DNA of 64,000 nt from Lytechinus variegatus (lineage: Eukaryota; Echinodermata; Echinoidea; Temnopleuroida; Toxopneustidae): assembly GCF_018143015.1 (NCBI RefSeq), contig NC_054754.1, positions 27,182,330 through 27,246,329 of the forward strand, read 5' to 3'. Below the pieces are notes generated by a model that was given only the letters and a program-made list of their open reading frames with translations, was not told the DNA's origin and searched no databases. Positions 32,901-39,660 of this stretch are shown piece by piece. The translations under genes were made by a program, and so were the position numbers. Position 1 is the stretch's first letter. Each line of letters starts with the position of its first letter.

Positions 32901-35400
32901 GCTCTGCATCAACAGTTACGCATCATGACCTGGGCCTATCTTAATTTTTATTTTGTTTTGTATATGGACTTTGTTAATTTATTTCCTTTATTGTGATTTC
33001 AATTTTTTAAAAAAGTTTCTAACTAAGGCTAAGCCTAAATCTAGTCTACAATTTAAATCTTTACTACTACAAACGGAACTATAACTTAACATTATAATTA
33101 GTAGACCCTATCTAGCTTTACTACTAAGTTACAAACATTACAAATACTTTACTTATTTAGGCTAGCAAAAAGTAGCAGACTCTTGAGCACTCACACGTAT
33201 TCTATTTATTGCCAGATAGCTGGCAGCCGTCTGTTTCAAGGAGTTTTTTTTTATTAATTTCTCCTCATAAACAGACGGCTCGCTATCGTGCGGCAACCAT
33301 TAGGGCACTTACAATGCAAAATCCCCCCGTCGGGGCTCTTCAATTTTTGTCTTTTATGAATCAAACTTTTGAAAATCAACACGACCAAAATGCAAATTAA
33401 CATTCCCTCTCAACATTAATTGCCAAAAAAAAAACGGGGAAAAAATCAAGTTAAAAGGAACAAAATTTCAATAACAGTGACTTAATTTAGCTCCGCTGTC
33501 ACGCAACATAATATGGCCATTGAGTCCCCACATCGCGCTAACGATACTGCTATAGATAGGCCTAGTTAGAACTTCGGTCTTTCTATTTGGTAAATGAGGC
33601 CAACGGAGTTCAGCTGAACAACCAACATTACACTAACAGAGACCGACAGTTTTGGTCTAACTTCAACGTAACAGTAGGTAACACAACTTCACAAGTCTAG
33701 AAGATCAAGACTGTAAAACACTCAAATTAATTCAAATCAGTCCATCATCAATGATTCATGATCATCCACATGCCCATGACATGTTGTTTCCCATATTTTT
33801 ATGAAAATATTCAGGACCATTTATCCTTAACTTTCATTAAGATTTAACTCAACCCTTATCTAAAAATTCGTCGTACAATCTGAAACAAACTTAAGTCTTA
33901 AGACACAAAATTTAAATACAGATGAGATAAAGTCAGACAAAAAGTCAAGACTACCCATGCAGCGCCCTACGGGATTGTCTACATGTGGGACTGAATTGAC
34001 CAGCGATCGAACAACACTGCGAACACCGGCCATTTCAGTCACGACTTTGTCGCTTTATTCACGGTTATATCTTTTTCACTAATCCTTTAATTGTAAAAAG
34101 AAATCCATATTTTCTTAATAAACACAAACAGAAAATAAGAATACGAATCTTACCTTGTGATATCAGCAATCGAACGATGAAACCCTTCGTTTTAGCAGAC
34201 GGCAAAATTATCAGCGGGAAGATCGAAACGTTGATAAATTTGTCAACATTCATTTGCATCTAATTTGCATCTAATTTGCTTAAGAACAGGCTCGTTCATG
34301 AATATCGAAGTGTTTTTTTATTAATCGAGTCGCTCTTAGGTTACGAGCGACTTTATGAAACGGCCTTTTCCAGTTGCTCGTATCTTAAGTGCGACTTCAC
34401 CAACTTAAGAACGACTGCTTGGACTTACGAACGACTCTTTATGAAACACCCCCCTGGTCTGTTTTCAAGTTTACCTCCATTTTAACTTTTGAGACATTTA
34501 TTTCATTTGTTATGTTTCATTTTTGCATGAATTAAACATGGAAGTGTTTATTTTCTTCAGACAAACAAGATTTTTGTTAGTTGGCTGTTGAATGTTATAA
34601 AGGTAATTAGTTTTGTTTGCAGAGTTAATTTCAGGCAGCATACTTTGCCGGTGGGTGTGGGTTGGGGTATGAACGCTAGCATTTCTGAAAAGTATTATGT
34701 TGATATTGTATTTCATGTTTTCATTGACAACTGCATATTTCTAATAGTGAAATCTGTACTTTTGTATCATTTCTTTTCAACAGGAGACCTGGTATACTGG
34801 TCCTTGTAAATGATGCTGATTGGGAATTAGTGGTAAGACATTGCTATAGTTGATGACTATGAAATCCTAATAATGTCATTCAAACATTTTTTTTTAAATT
34901 GGAAACCTAAGAGTGCACATTAGTTTAGGAAAGTAGTGTGAAATTGTTTTATCCTTTTCAATTTTCATAGATTGCGCAAACAAAGAAGACACAAAAGACA
35001 CAATCTTCTTAAAATGAATCAATGTATGTGTCTTAGGAAATGTCAAACCTGTTGAGAGTGATGTCAATTATTTCTTGTATACTTCAGTGGTAAAAAATAC
35101 AATGAAATTTGTAAATTTCTTTTTATCAATAGATTTAGCTTTGTTTTGATATTCTTTGCTTTGTTCATGCCATCAACTTAAATTTGATATTTAGAACAGT
35201 CATGTAAAGAGATATTATATCATGTAGAAAAGAGAAAAATAAGGATGTTATCTAAAATATCCATAAAACTGATGACCATTTACATTTATCCTTGCTTCTA
35301 AGCTTTTGTTTTTATCATCCGTTCTATCCAGGGTGAGTTGGAGTACGAGATACAAAATAACGACAAGATTATCTTCATATCAACCCTTCATGGTGGATGA
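17937..35400 (+). CDS. URM1: URM1, ubiquitin-related modifier 1 (five exons)
   Basis: URM1 is a small beta-grasp protein. Activated by an MOCS3/Uba4-type enzyme as a C-terminal thiocarboxylate, it supplies sulfur for 2-thiolation of tRNA wobble uridine and can be conjugated to proteins. Coding exons are 17937-17980, 19883-19953, 21142-21223, 34784-34832 and 35332-35400. All boundaries are GT-AG, and phases 2, 1, 2 and 0 join without a break to give 104 residues (human 101). Diagnostic stretches are [13 protein letters not shown] (about 16-28), [36 protein letters not shown] and the C-terminal FISTLHGG, with the essential terminal Gly-Gly immediately before the stop. The ATG at 17937 starts [14 protein letters not shown], matching the family N-terminus. 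Intron 1 holds a fold-back repeat cluster, intron 2 a MITE and a hAT-like element, and intron 3 a 12.94 kb Harbinger transposon. POP7 follows 59 bp downstream. Confidence 0.95.
18236..19700. repeat. Fold-back repeat cluster in URM1 intron 1
   Basis: Arms of about 250 and 234 bp (18287-18538 and 18642-18875) are near-perfect inverted repeats around a 103-bp spacer. For example, CTAACGTAAGCTTACTCTCA recurs as its reverse complement. The spacer contains AAGATGGCGGC (18589-18599), a YY1-type core. Further degenerate copies lie alongside: 19195-19265 repeats the segment at 18236-18285 in reverse, 19331-19400 repeats the start of arm 1, and 19434-19700 repeats other parts. A smaller inverted pair (CATGGCCGATTTCAAAA / TTTTGAAATTGGCCGTG) sits at 18920-19010. 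I recognise no protein. Confidence 0.75.
19883..19953 (+). CDS. URM1: URM1 exon 2
   Basis: The exon follows a CTTACAG acceptor and encodes [19 protein letters not shown] to CSDNK. It ends in phase 1 at AAGT|GTAAGT. The split codon with exon 3 gives the conserved Trp. Confidence 0.92.
19999..20601. repeat. ~600-bp MITE, TTTAAAGGGGAATCCAGCC family
   Basis: The left end TTTAAAGGGGAATCCAGCC and the right end GGGTTGGATTCCCCTTTAA are inverted. Inner arm motifs (GAAAGAAATCGGACAAG on the left, CTTGTCTGATTTTTCTTTTC on the right) are too. It lies in URM1 intron 2. Further copies are at 24882-25428 and, truncated, at about 23931-24283. Confidence 0.75.
20606..20904. mobile_element. hAT-like MITE with GGATCCAG end
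   Basis: The left end is CACTGGCAGATCTGG and the right end TTGGATCCAGCCCTG, an imperfect inverted pair of the common hAT GGCGGATCCAG type. Inside are CATGCCCCACCCCTTTTGAG and an inverted TGTGCCCTCCCCC block. The 8-bp flanks match only partly. It lies in URM1 intron 2. Confidence 0.5.
21142..21223 (+). CDS. URM1: URM1 exon 3
   Basis: The exon follows a TTTTCAAAG acceptor and encodes the helix region [20 protein letters not shown] then FIQGDT. It ends in phase 2 at ACAGT|GTAAGC. The next intron contains the Harbinger element. Confidence 0.93.
21366..21506. repeat. MITE adjoining the Harbinger left end
   Basis: The left end GTTTCATGAAGCTGTTCAT and the right end ACGAACAACTCTATGAAAAG are imperfect inverted repeats. 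It resembles the MITEs at 7556-7711 and 54066-54243, including the shared AAGAAAGGATCACCRRT segment. The big transposon inserted just beyond its right edge. Confidence 0.6.
21541..21776 (+). repeat. Subterminal GTTGTGCGTAAG repeats of the Harbinger left end
   Basis: About nine copies of GTTGTGCGTAAG or one-base variants (GTCGTGCGTAAAG, GTCATGCGTAAC, GTTCGTAAAG) are packed between the left terminal repeat and the transposase ATG. An inner TCCGTTTCATAAAGG repeat lies at 21661-21676, matching AAACGGCC-flanked TTTATGAAACGG at the right end (34346-34368). In related elements such subterminal repeats bind the Myb-like protein and transposase. That role is inferred here. Confidence 0.65.
21797..22105 (+). 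CDS. Transposase exon 1
   Basis: The exon encodes residues 1-103 with the N-terminal helix-turn-helix region. It ends in phase 0 at GCGAG|GTAGGC. Confidence 0.9.
21797..25787 (+). CDS. Harbinger DDE transposase (four exons, HARBI1 family)
   Basis: This is the nuclease/strand-transferase that cuts and pastes the element. Exons 21797-22105, 22656-22882, 24514-24693 and 25478-25787 join at GT-AG sites in phases 0, 2 and 2 to give 341 residues, close to the 349 of human HARBI1. A helix-turn-helix-like segment (about 72-98, [20 protein letters not shown]) precedes the RNase H-like core. The three catalytic acidic residues are in place: D134 in GAVDCTHV, D211 in LLGDSGYP and E249 in [12 protein letters not shown]. 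The VNRKF and [10 protein letters not shown] motifs are also typical. The tail is acidic (EEEE-rich, about 285-325). I start at ATG 21797 (MAARRRRVF); in-frame sequence upstream lies in subterminal repeats and lacks an ATG. No stop or frameshift was found. Introns 2 and 3 carry nested MITEs. An AATAAA at 25878 follows the stop by about 90 bp. Confidence 0.93.
22656..22882 (+). CDS. Transposase exon 2
   Basis: The exon follows a CGATACAG acceptor and starts [18 protein letters not shown]. It holds the first catalytic Asp (AVDCTHV) and the VNRKF motif, and ends in phase 2 at GCAAG|GTACTA. Confidence 0.9.
22885..23070 (+). repeat. AT-rich trinucleotide microsatellite (AAT/GAT)
   Basis: This is a run of imperfect AATAAT / GATAAT units in transposase intron 2, just after the exon 2 donor. 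Poly-Asn or poly-Tyr open frames across it are repeat artefacts. Confidence 0.8.
23531..24283. repeat. Two MITE fragments joined head to tail in transposase intron 2
   Basis: 23531-23930 begins AAAGGTCAAGACAACCC and follows the family of 2496-3035 through TTAAACAAGCATAATG. From about 23931 the sequence switches to the right part of the TTTAAAGGGGAATCCAGCC family, with GGCAGTAATTAAGATATTAC and a TTGGATTCCCCTTGAA end. Neither element is complete, so one probably inserted into or recombined with the other. Confidence 0.6.
24514..24693 (+). CDS. Transposase exon 3
   Basis: The exon follows a CATTTGCAG acceptor and encodes [10 protein letters not shown] and the second catalytic Asp (LLGDSGYP). 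It ends in phase 2 at AACAG|GTATGT. Confidence 0.9.
24882..25428. repeat. MITE, TTTAAAGGGGAATTCAGCC family, in transposase intron 3
   Basis: The left end is TTTAAAGGGGAATTCAGCCC and the right end TTTGGATCCCCTTTAA, with the same inner arms as 19999-20601. It lies just upstream of exon 4 and leaves the acceptor intact. Confidence 0.7.
25478..25787 (+). CDS. Transposase exon 4 (terminal)
   Basis: The exon follows an AAATGCAG acceptor and encodes the third catalytic residue ([10 protein letters not shown]), a Cys/Val-rich helix and the acidic C-terminus ending VNDFFT. The TAG stop is at 25785-25787. Confidence 0.92.
25878..25883 (+). terminator. AATAAA poly(A) signal of the transposase gene
   Basis: A canonical hexamer lies 91 bp past the transposase stop. 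It is in the same sense as URM1 transcription and so could also truncate URM1 transcripts. Confidence 0.6.
25884..27597. other. Harbinger spacer without recognised genes
   Basis: This AT-rich DNA separates the convergent transposase and Myb-like genes. A 123-residue open frame on the minus strand (26833-27204) is rich in Ile, Tyr and Asn, matches nothing I know, and looks like a composition artefact. Confidence 0.6.
27598..28027. repeat. ~430-bp MITE with GTGACC-GCCACC ends
   Basis: The left end TGTGACCCGCCACCTAAAG and the right end TTTTGGGTGGCTGGTCA are inverted. Shared internal segments (GAAGCTCTCGCTTAATTTC, AAAAGTTATATATCAT-like) recur in the copy running off the right edge of the window (63527-63970). 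It is nested in the Harbinger spacer. Confidence 0.65.
28730..28735 (-). terminator. AATAAA poly(A) signal of the Myb-like gene
   Basis: A canonical hexamer on the minus strand lies about 145 bp past the Myb-like stop codon. Confidence 0.45.
28879..29136 (-). CDS. Myb-like gene exon 5 (terminal)
   Basis: The exon follows an ATTACTAG acceptor and encodes [19 protein letters not shown] through the acidic region to RQRGGNEQ and a stop. Confidence 0.85.
   Translation of the reverse strand, partial: ECTSSQDLEVAALAEDTNQSMVNDEEDLDLGDDIGDIQVLENLDTVTQLVTCPPDVIHADLLRISGQLDTIIDLLVNRQRGGNEQ
28879..32416 (-). CDS. Harbinger Myb/SANT-like DNA-binding protein (five exons)
   Basis: This is the accessory protein of Harbinger elements. 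In characterised relatives it binds the transposon ends and brings the transposase into the nucleus. Exons, in order, are 32357-32416, 31705-31812, 30817-30967, 30197-30306 and 28879-29136. They join at GT-AG sites in phases 0, 0, 1 and 0, giving 228 residues. Residues 21-100 hold a trihelix/Myb-like domain of the Myb_DNA-bind_5 type: [34 protein letters not shown] and [18 protein letters not shown], with regularly spaced Trp. The middle is linker-like (SSQNEAGLG). The C-terminus is acidic ([14 protein letters not shown]) and ends in a probable amphipathic helix ([20 protein letters not shown]), possibly for dimerisation. The ATG at 32416 gives [11 protein letters not shown]. No internal stop was found. 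It is convergent to the transposase, as in other Harbingers. Confidence 0.88.
30197..30306 (-). CDS. Myb-like gene exon 4
   Basis: The exon follows an AATATTCAG acceptor and encodes [20 protein letters not shown] to NEAGLG. The donor is GGGT|GTAAGT. Confidence 0.85.
30376..30655 (+). mobile_element. tRNA-derived SINE
   Basis: The head has degraded A- and B-box-like segments (CAGTGGACTAGTCTTCGGAC; GGTCCAAATACC). The body matches the SINEs at 37009-37240 and 56434-56720: CAAGAAATTTATCCACA, GGGTACCCGGTAGGA, and a TTATTATTATCATT tail. It is nested in the Harbinger, in the intron between Myb exons 3 and 4. Confidence 0.8.
30817..30967 (-). CDS. Myb-like gene exon 3
   Basis: The exon follows a CTTTTTAG acceptor and encodes the second half of the Myb/SANT domain ([33 protein letters not shown]). 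The donor is ACAG|GTGAGC in phase 1. Confidence 0.9.
31167..31350. mobile_element. hAT-like MITE with GGCGGATCC end
   Basis: The left end CTGAGGCGGATCCAATG and the right end ATCCTGGATCCTGCCCTG are inverted. The interior has the CCTGTGCCCCCCTTTTGAGA block also seen at 20606-20904 and 58842-59030. It is nested in the Harbinger between Myb exons 2 and 3. Confidence 0.55.
31705..31812 (-). CDS. Myb-like gene exon 2
   Basis: The exon follows an ATTACAG acceptor and encodes [20 protein letters not shown] then [16 protein letters not shown]. The donor is GTGAAG|GTAATG in phase 0. The leading basic run could be a nuclear localisation signal. Confidence 0.9.
32357..32416 (-). CDS. Myb-like gene exon 1
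   Basis: The exon encodes the Ser/Gly-rich start [20 protein letters not shown] and ends at AAG|GTATGT. The frame is set by joining to exon 2. Confidence 0.8.
32417..34270. other. Harbinger right-end region upstream of the Myb-like gene
   Basis: This is AT-rich sequence that should include the Myb-like gene promoter on the minus strand. No further exon or element was recognised. The inverted terminal and subterminal blocks start at about 34275. Confidence 0.5.
34784..34832 (+). CDS. URM1: URM1 exon 4
   Basis: The exon lies 330 bp beyond the Harbinger right end, after a TTTTCAACAG acceptor. It encodes [16 protein letters not shown] and ends in phase 0 at GTG|GTAAGA. Confidence 0.94.
35332..35400 (+). 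CDS. URM1: URM1 exon 5 (terminal)
   Basis: The exon follows a TCTATCCAG acceptor and encodes [20 protein letters not shown] then GG, with TGA directly after the Gly-Gly needed for thiocarboxylation. Confidence 0.95.
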   Translation, partial: GELEYEIQNNDKIIFISTLHGG

Positions 35401-35429
35401 GCTGCCTTTGACAGTTTCACTAGGGGGAA

Positions 35430-35435
35430 AATAAA
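35430..35435 (+). terminator. Candidate URM1 AATAAA signal
   Basis: A canonical hexamer lies 29 bp past the URM1 stop and only 24 bp before the POP7 ATG. Cleavage would therefore fall at about the POP7 start codon. Confidence 0.5.
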
Positions 35436-35459
35436 ATTGAAAGTTCAACTCAAAATAAG

Positions 35460-35909
35460 ATGGCCTCGGGCGATGCGCAGCCGGCTTCCCCCGAAGCCCG
35501 CCCTCACAAGTCGGCCAAACCGAAGGTCAATCCAGCGGCGGTGAGTATCCGGAAGCGTCAGCCCCGCAGACTTCCGAAGCGCAAGAACGACATCTACGTG
35601 ACCCGCAAGTCTAACTTTGCCAGTCAGATGGAGAAATGTGAGAAACTCTTTGATGGGGGAGAGAAAGAGGTGTTCATTCATGGTCTTGGTGCAGCTATCA
35701 ACAGAGCACTGAACATTGCTCTTCAGTTGGAGACCCGAAGCCTTGGCACCCTCCAGATATCCATCAGCACGTCCACTGTCAACCTGGTGGACGATATCGA
35801 ACCACTCTGCGATGAAGGGGACTTCGATACGAGGGAGAGAAGCAACTCTGCTGTCCATATTAGAGTGTTTAGAACCGAAAGCAAGAAACTGGATGGGCCC
35901 AATAAGTGA
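35460..35909 (+). CDS. POP7: POP7, RNase P/MRP protein subunit p20
   Basis: POP7 (Rpp20) is an Alba-family subunit of the nuclear RNase P and RNase MRP ribonucleoproteins, acting with Rpp25 on the RNA during pre-tRNA 5' processing and rRNA processing. The 149-residue single-exon frame has a basic, Pro-rich N-terminus (about 1-45). The Alba-like domain follows: KRKNDIYVTRKSNFASQMEK, EVFIHGLGAAINRALNIALQ (about 68-87), STSTVNLVDDIEP and NSAVHIRVFR. These align with human POP7 (RPNDIYV, EIYIHGLGLAINRAINIALQ, NTSTVELVDELEP, NSAIHIRVFR). Human POP7 is also intronless in its coding region and about 140 aa. The ATG has A at -3 and G at +4. The gene begins 59 bp after URM1 on the same strand, leaving almost no room for its own promoter outside URM1. 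Confidence 0.95.
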   Translation: MASGDAQPASPEARPHKSAKPKVNPAAVSIRKRQPRRLPKRKNDIYVTRKSNFASQMEKCEKLFDGGEKEVFIHGLGAAINRALNIALQLETRSLGTLQISISTSTVNLVDDIEPLCDEGDFDTRERSNSAVHIRVFRTESKKLDGPNK

Positions 35910-37005
35910 TGTGACTTATAACCATGGTTAAGGTCTTTTTGAGGAAGGATGCAGACATTTTGTTGTGATGATAAAGTTGTATGATGAACTAATCTTTTCT
36001 CTACTTTCTCTGGTTTTAGTATTAAATTTGTAGCAGTGTCAGTTGACCCACCTTTGGTTTTCACTGAAACGTTCATCAGAGCATACTAGATGATGATTTG
36101 ATTTTTTAATGGGAATTAAAACAGTGGAGGAATATACCTTTATTCTTTAAAAATACATGTATGAATGTTCATTTATGGTTATTCCACATGAGAAAAATAA
36201 TCACCTCATTTTGTGATTACAGAATACTTGTATGCATATAAGAAATAATGCCATGTTAGTTCATGCAAGTTTGATTGCAATAGATATTTTTGTTTTGTAA
36301 AAATTGCTTAACTTTCTGGTAATTATGTTACCATGGTATCTATGATAGCTCACATATTTGCAAGAAAAAACAAACATTTGCATTCTCTTAAGGTATTGAT
36401 TGTGGAATTATGATTTATGAAACCAGAAATTATTTTTGAGACATACATGTATTTATATTAACCATGAGTCATTGTTAGGGGCAGTGAGTTTCCATTAGAG
36501 CAAAAAAAAATAACCCAGCCTATTCCATTTCTGAAAACCTGCAATTTCATTTATATACCGTCAAACAGACAATCACTGACCCTACATTATGTAAATGGGA
36601 TCAAGTACTTTTTGCCACACCATGTTTGATACATGTATGTGTACATGATTGGTAAAGCTCTCATTAGCTCAAGAGTTCACAAACATTATTGATGCAAGGA
36701 TTATGACAAAGTTGCAATGAATTAACCTGTTGACATCTGAATTTTGTGATTCACATAATCTTTGTTTCAGGATATTTTAGCACTTGCTTCCAACTTGCAA
36801 TAGTAAAAGATAAAGCAAAACACACAAAAAATGAATGCAGTATAGTTTAACCATTTTTGTACAGGTTCATGTTCTTGGGTAGCAGGGGAAAAATGATTTA
36901 AAGATAATATGAAGTCAAATTTGTTTTTCAAAAAAAAACAACAACATGGGATTATTGGAATGACAAATGCATGTACATAACTTGATGCTAAAGTGATAGA
37001 TGATG
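35910..37005. other. POP7 3' flank, no gene seen
   Basis: This is the 3' UTR and intergenic DNA. An ATTAAA lies about 200 bp past the POP7 stop and could serve as its poly(A) signal. The rest is AT-rich without recognised repeats. Confidence 0.5.
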
Positions 37006-37240
37006 GGTGGCCCAGTGGATAAGTCTCCAGACTTTGAAACAGAGAGTCGTGGGTTGAATCCTAGCCATGTCATACTTTCTTTCAGCAAGAAATTTATCCA
37101 CAGTGCGATGCACTCGACCCATGTGAGGGAAATGGGTACCCGGTAAAATAAATTCCTTGAATGCACTAAGCACCTTTAACAGCTGGAGCTAAATCTGGAT
37201 TGTGCTCCGTCAGCTCCGGATAATTATTATTATTATCATG
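37006..37240 (+). mobile_element. tRNA-derived SINE
   Basis: The head has GGTGGCCCAGTGGATAAGTC (A-box region) and GTGGGTTGAATCCTAGCC (B-box region). The body AGCAAGAAATTTATCCACAG and GGGTACCCGGTAAAAT precedes an ATTATTATTATTATCAT tail. The layout matches 30376-30655 and 56434-56720. It lies downstream of POP7. Confidence 0.85.
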
Positions 37241-38514
37241 GAAATAAATGACAATACAAAAAATAAGGAAAGGAAACATAACTTTAATAACCATAAGATG
37301 TTCAAATCTGAACTAAATAATTGTCTTTTTCCAGGTATTGTGTAAATGATGTCTGACATATTGTAAAAAACCTGTGTCTTGTCACATATAAATGACATGA
37401 TAAAAATGTTATACATAAACATCACTGTATATTTTCTCTCTCGACACTTTCCCTGTTAGCCATAGGCTACCCAATAGGCTCCGGATGAGCCCAAAGACGT
37501 CAATATAAAGCTGTTTAATACGTAATAACAAGTGGAGTATTATGACCCTTCGTCACCAGGCTTATAATGTACTCCACCTGTGAATATAATTCATACATCA
37601 ATGTGCAACAGGTTAGGAGTGATTCTGTTAACCCTAGTCGTGTGAACCTGTGTAACTCATTGGTCAGATCATTCTTGAGGAATGCTTGTTATTGGTCAAT
37701 CTACCAATCAGGTTGTGCTTTAAATACTATTTACATTTTACAACAGGTCTATGTATAATTGAAAGTAAAATTTATACTCCATTTTCAAATAAAGACCATC
37801 AGGAATATAGAGCAAAATTGGTTGCATCAGAGTTAATTCTGAGTTAAAGATATAAAAGAAAAAAGTTTTGATGTATCTAATGTATCTATTAAATATTAAT
37901 TTCCCCCCATATATTTCATCATGATATTATGATGAGTTTTGTTTCTAACATTACTTTCTAATAAATATTTGGGATATTGAAAACAAATATTTCAACTTTA
38001 TGCCATCTATAAATACCGGTATATGTAGTTGAATAAATTGAGCACTTTATCAAAGCTAGTTCAGATGTATGGAAAATGATTGCAGGAAATGTGTAGAATC
38101 AGGTTATAAGCTTGTCTGGCAAGAGATGTTGCATTTGGTGAATTTGATTATGGTAGATACGATGATGTCATTGCCTTCAACTTGTAAATTATAGGTAATG
38201 GATAGGATTAGAGGAATGGAAAGGCAGAGAGAGGGAGAGAGAGAGGGGGGGGGGAAGAGAGGGAGGGGAAGAGAGATGGAGCAAGGCTTGGGTTGTATTA
38301 GGTCTGTGCCTTGATAAAGTTTTGTATGCGTTTATTGGGGAAAAAAGCTTTGAATGACATCTTGATAGTTTGAGGGAGTTTTTTTTTCATAAAAAGAATA
38401 AAATTTGGGTTTCTAAAGAGAGGGGGGGGGGGTCAAATAAAGTGAAATGAATAAAGCTGGTAGGTAGAGTAATGTTAAATGTAATGATTATTTTTTACAA
38501 AAATTATGTGAACT
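37241..38514. other. Intergenic, no gene seen
   Basis: This is AT-rich DNA with a GA-rich simple tract (38221-38280, GAGAGAGGG type) and poly-G runs. No open frame resembles a known protein. Confidence 0.6.
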
Positions 38515-39660
38515 TATATCTCAACGCCATCTTCAGACCCATGGCTTTTATTCTTCCAACACCCCCCCCCCCCTGTTCAGTATTGATTCCTCCCTCTATT
38601 CTGGGTTTTATTGGATAGAAAAATGCTCAAACCCGACTACAACATCACATTGAAAGTCCTATAAATTTACATTTTAAATTGGTTGAAAATATTTTTTTCA
38701 AAGCCTCTTGCATTGTCTTAGTTCCTATGCCTCTCTCACCCCCCCCCTCAATCTCTCTCTCTCGCCCCTACTCTCTTCCTCCTCTTCACCTCACTCTCGT
38801 CCTCTCTCGGTTCCTCCCCCTCTCTCTCCCATCTCTCTGTCCACCACTCTCCTTGATTCATGGGCGGAAAATCCCAGGTGGGATGGGGGGGACGTGTCCC
38901 CCTACTCTAAATAGTAGGGGGGACACAATATCAAATGTCCCCCTACAATTTGTGGTCGTTTATGATGGTAAGAAAAAAAAATCATTCAAAATCGAAATAA
39001 AACATGTATTTTAGGACGAGATGACCTCACTTTTTGGATGCTAACCTTTTTTTTGGCTTGTCAAATTTATTTTCGTCGAAATCACCTTAAGTTTGGGGTG
39101 ATAACTTTTTTTTGCTTGTCAAATTTTCCAGCCTCTTGTCCCCATACCTTTTGGGAGAGATTTCCGCCCCTGCCTTGATTCTTCTTTCTCTCCCCCTCTC
39201 TATTCTCCCTTCACTTTCTTCTACGTATGCTCACATATGAAAAACTGTACCATATTTTTTGTTTTACTATTAAGAGAGCCAAAATTCTGTGATTTCATAC
39301 CTCGACGTCATCTTCAGACTCGTGGCTCTTTTTTTTCAGCAATTTCACCTTGTTCAGTATTGATTCATGCTCTTTATTCTGGGTTTTGTTGGCTAGAACA
39401 ACGATCAAACCCGACTACAATATCACATTGAAAGTCCTAAATTTGCATTTCAAATTGGTTGGAAATCATTTACTCAAGCCCTCTTACTTTGTCTTATTCC
39501 ATACGCCTCTCTCGCCCCCCTCCACCTCCTTCACTTCCTCCCTCCTGTCCCCCTTTCTCTCTCTCATCTCTCTCTCCATCACTCTCTTGATTCTCCCCGC
39601 TCTATTCTTCTACGCATGCTCACATATGACATTCAACCCCAAAATATGCCACATTCTTTG
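38515..39660 (+). repeat. Local tandem duplication (two copies, one interrupted)
   Basis: Copy 1 (38515 to about 39245) and copy 2 (39295-39660) share ATCTTCAGACYCRTGGCT, GTTCAGTATTGATTC, TCTGGGTTTTRTTGG, AAACCCGACTACAAYATCAC and ATTGAAAGTCCT, a CT-rich tract, and CTACGYATGCTCACATATGA. Copy 1 is interrupted by the hAT element at 38869-39172. Confidence 0.75.
38869..39172. mobile_element. Non-autonomous hAT element, 304 bp
   Basis: The ends are CATGGGCGGAAAATCCC and GATTTCCGCCCCTG. They are flanked by the exact 8-bp duplication CCTTGATT (38861-38868 and 39173-39180). Inner blocks of GGGGGGACGTGTCCCCCT and ATCAAATGTCCCCCTAC are shared with the copies at 10663 and 15142. Confidence 0.88.

Larger units (their letters stand above)
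21514..34453 (+). mobile_element. Complete two-gene PIF/Harbinger DNA transposon (12.94 kb)
   Basis: The terminal inverted repeat GGGGGTGTTTCATAAAG is perfect at both ends and continues imperfectly (CTGTTCGTAAGT against AGTCGTTCGTAAGT). A 3-bp CTG duplication flanks it (21511-21513 and 34454-34456). As far as I recall, the zebrafish Harbinger3 family uses a CWG duplication within AAAACACCWGGTCTTTT. The flanks here (GAAAAGGCCTCCTG on the left, CTGGTCTGTTTT on the right) fit that preference. Inside are the two genes typical of the superfamily: a DDE transposase on the plus strand and a Myb/SANT-like protein on the minus strand, convergently arranged. Both seem intact. Several smaller elements are nested in its introns and spacers. 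The whole sits in URM1 intron 3. Confidence 0.93.

Noticed and set aside
35445-36076. Antisense open frames across POP7
   Set aside because: They are shadows of the POP7 coding frame; the sense frame has clear family similarity.
38679-38914. Ser/Pro/Leu-rich open frames
   Set aside because: They translate a CT-rich simple tract followed by the left end of a hAT element.
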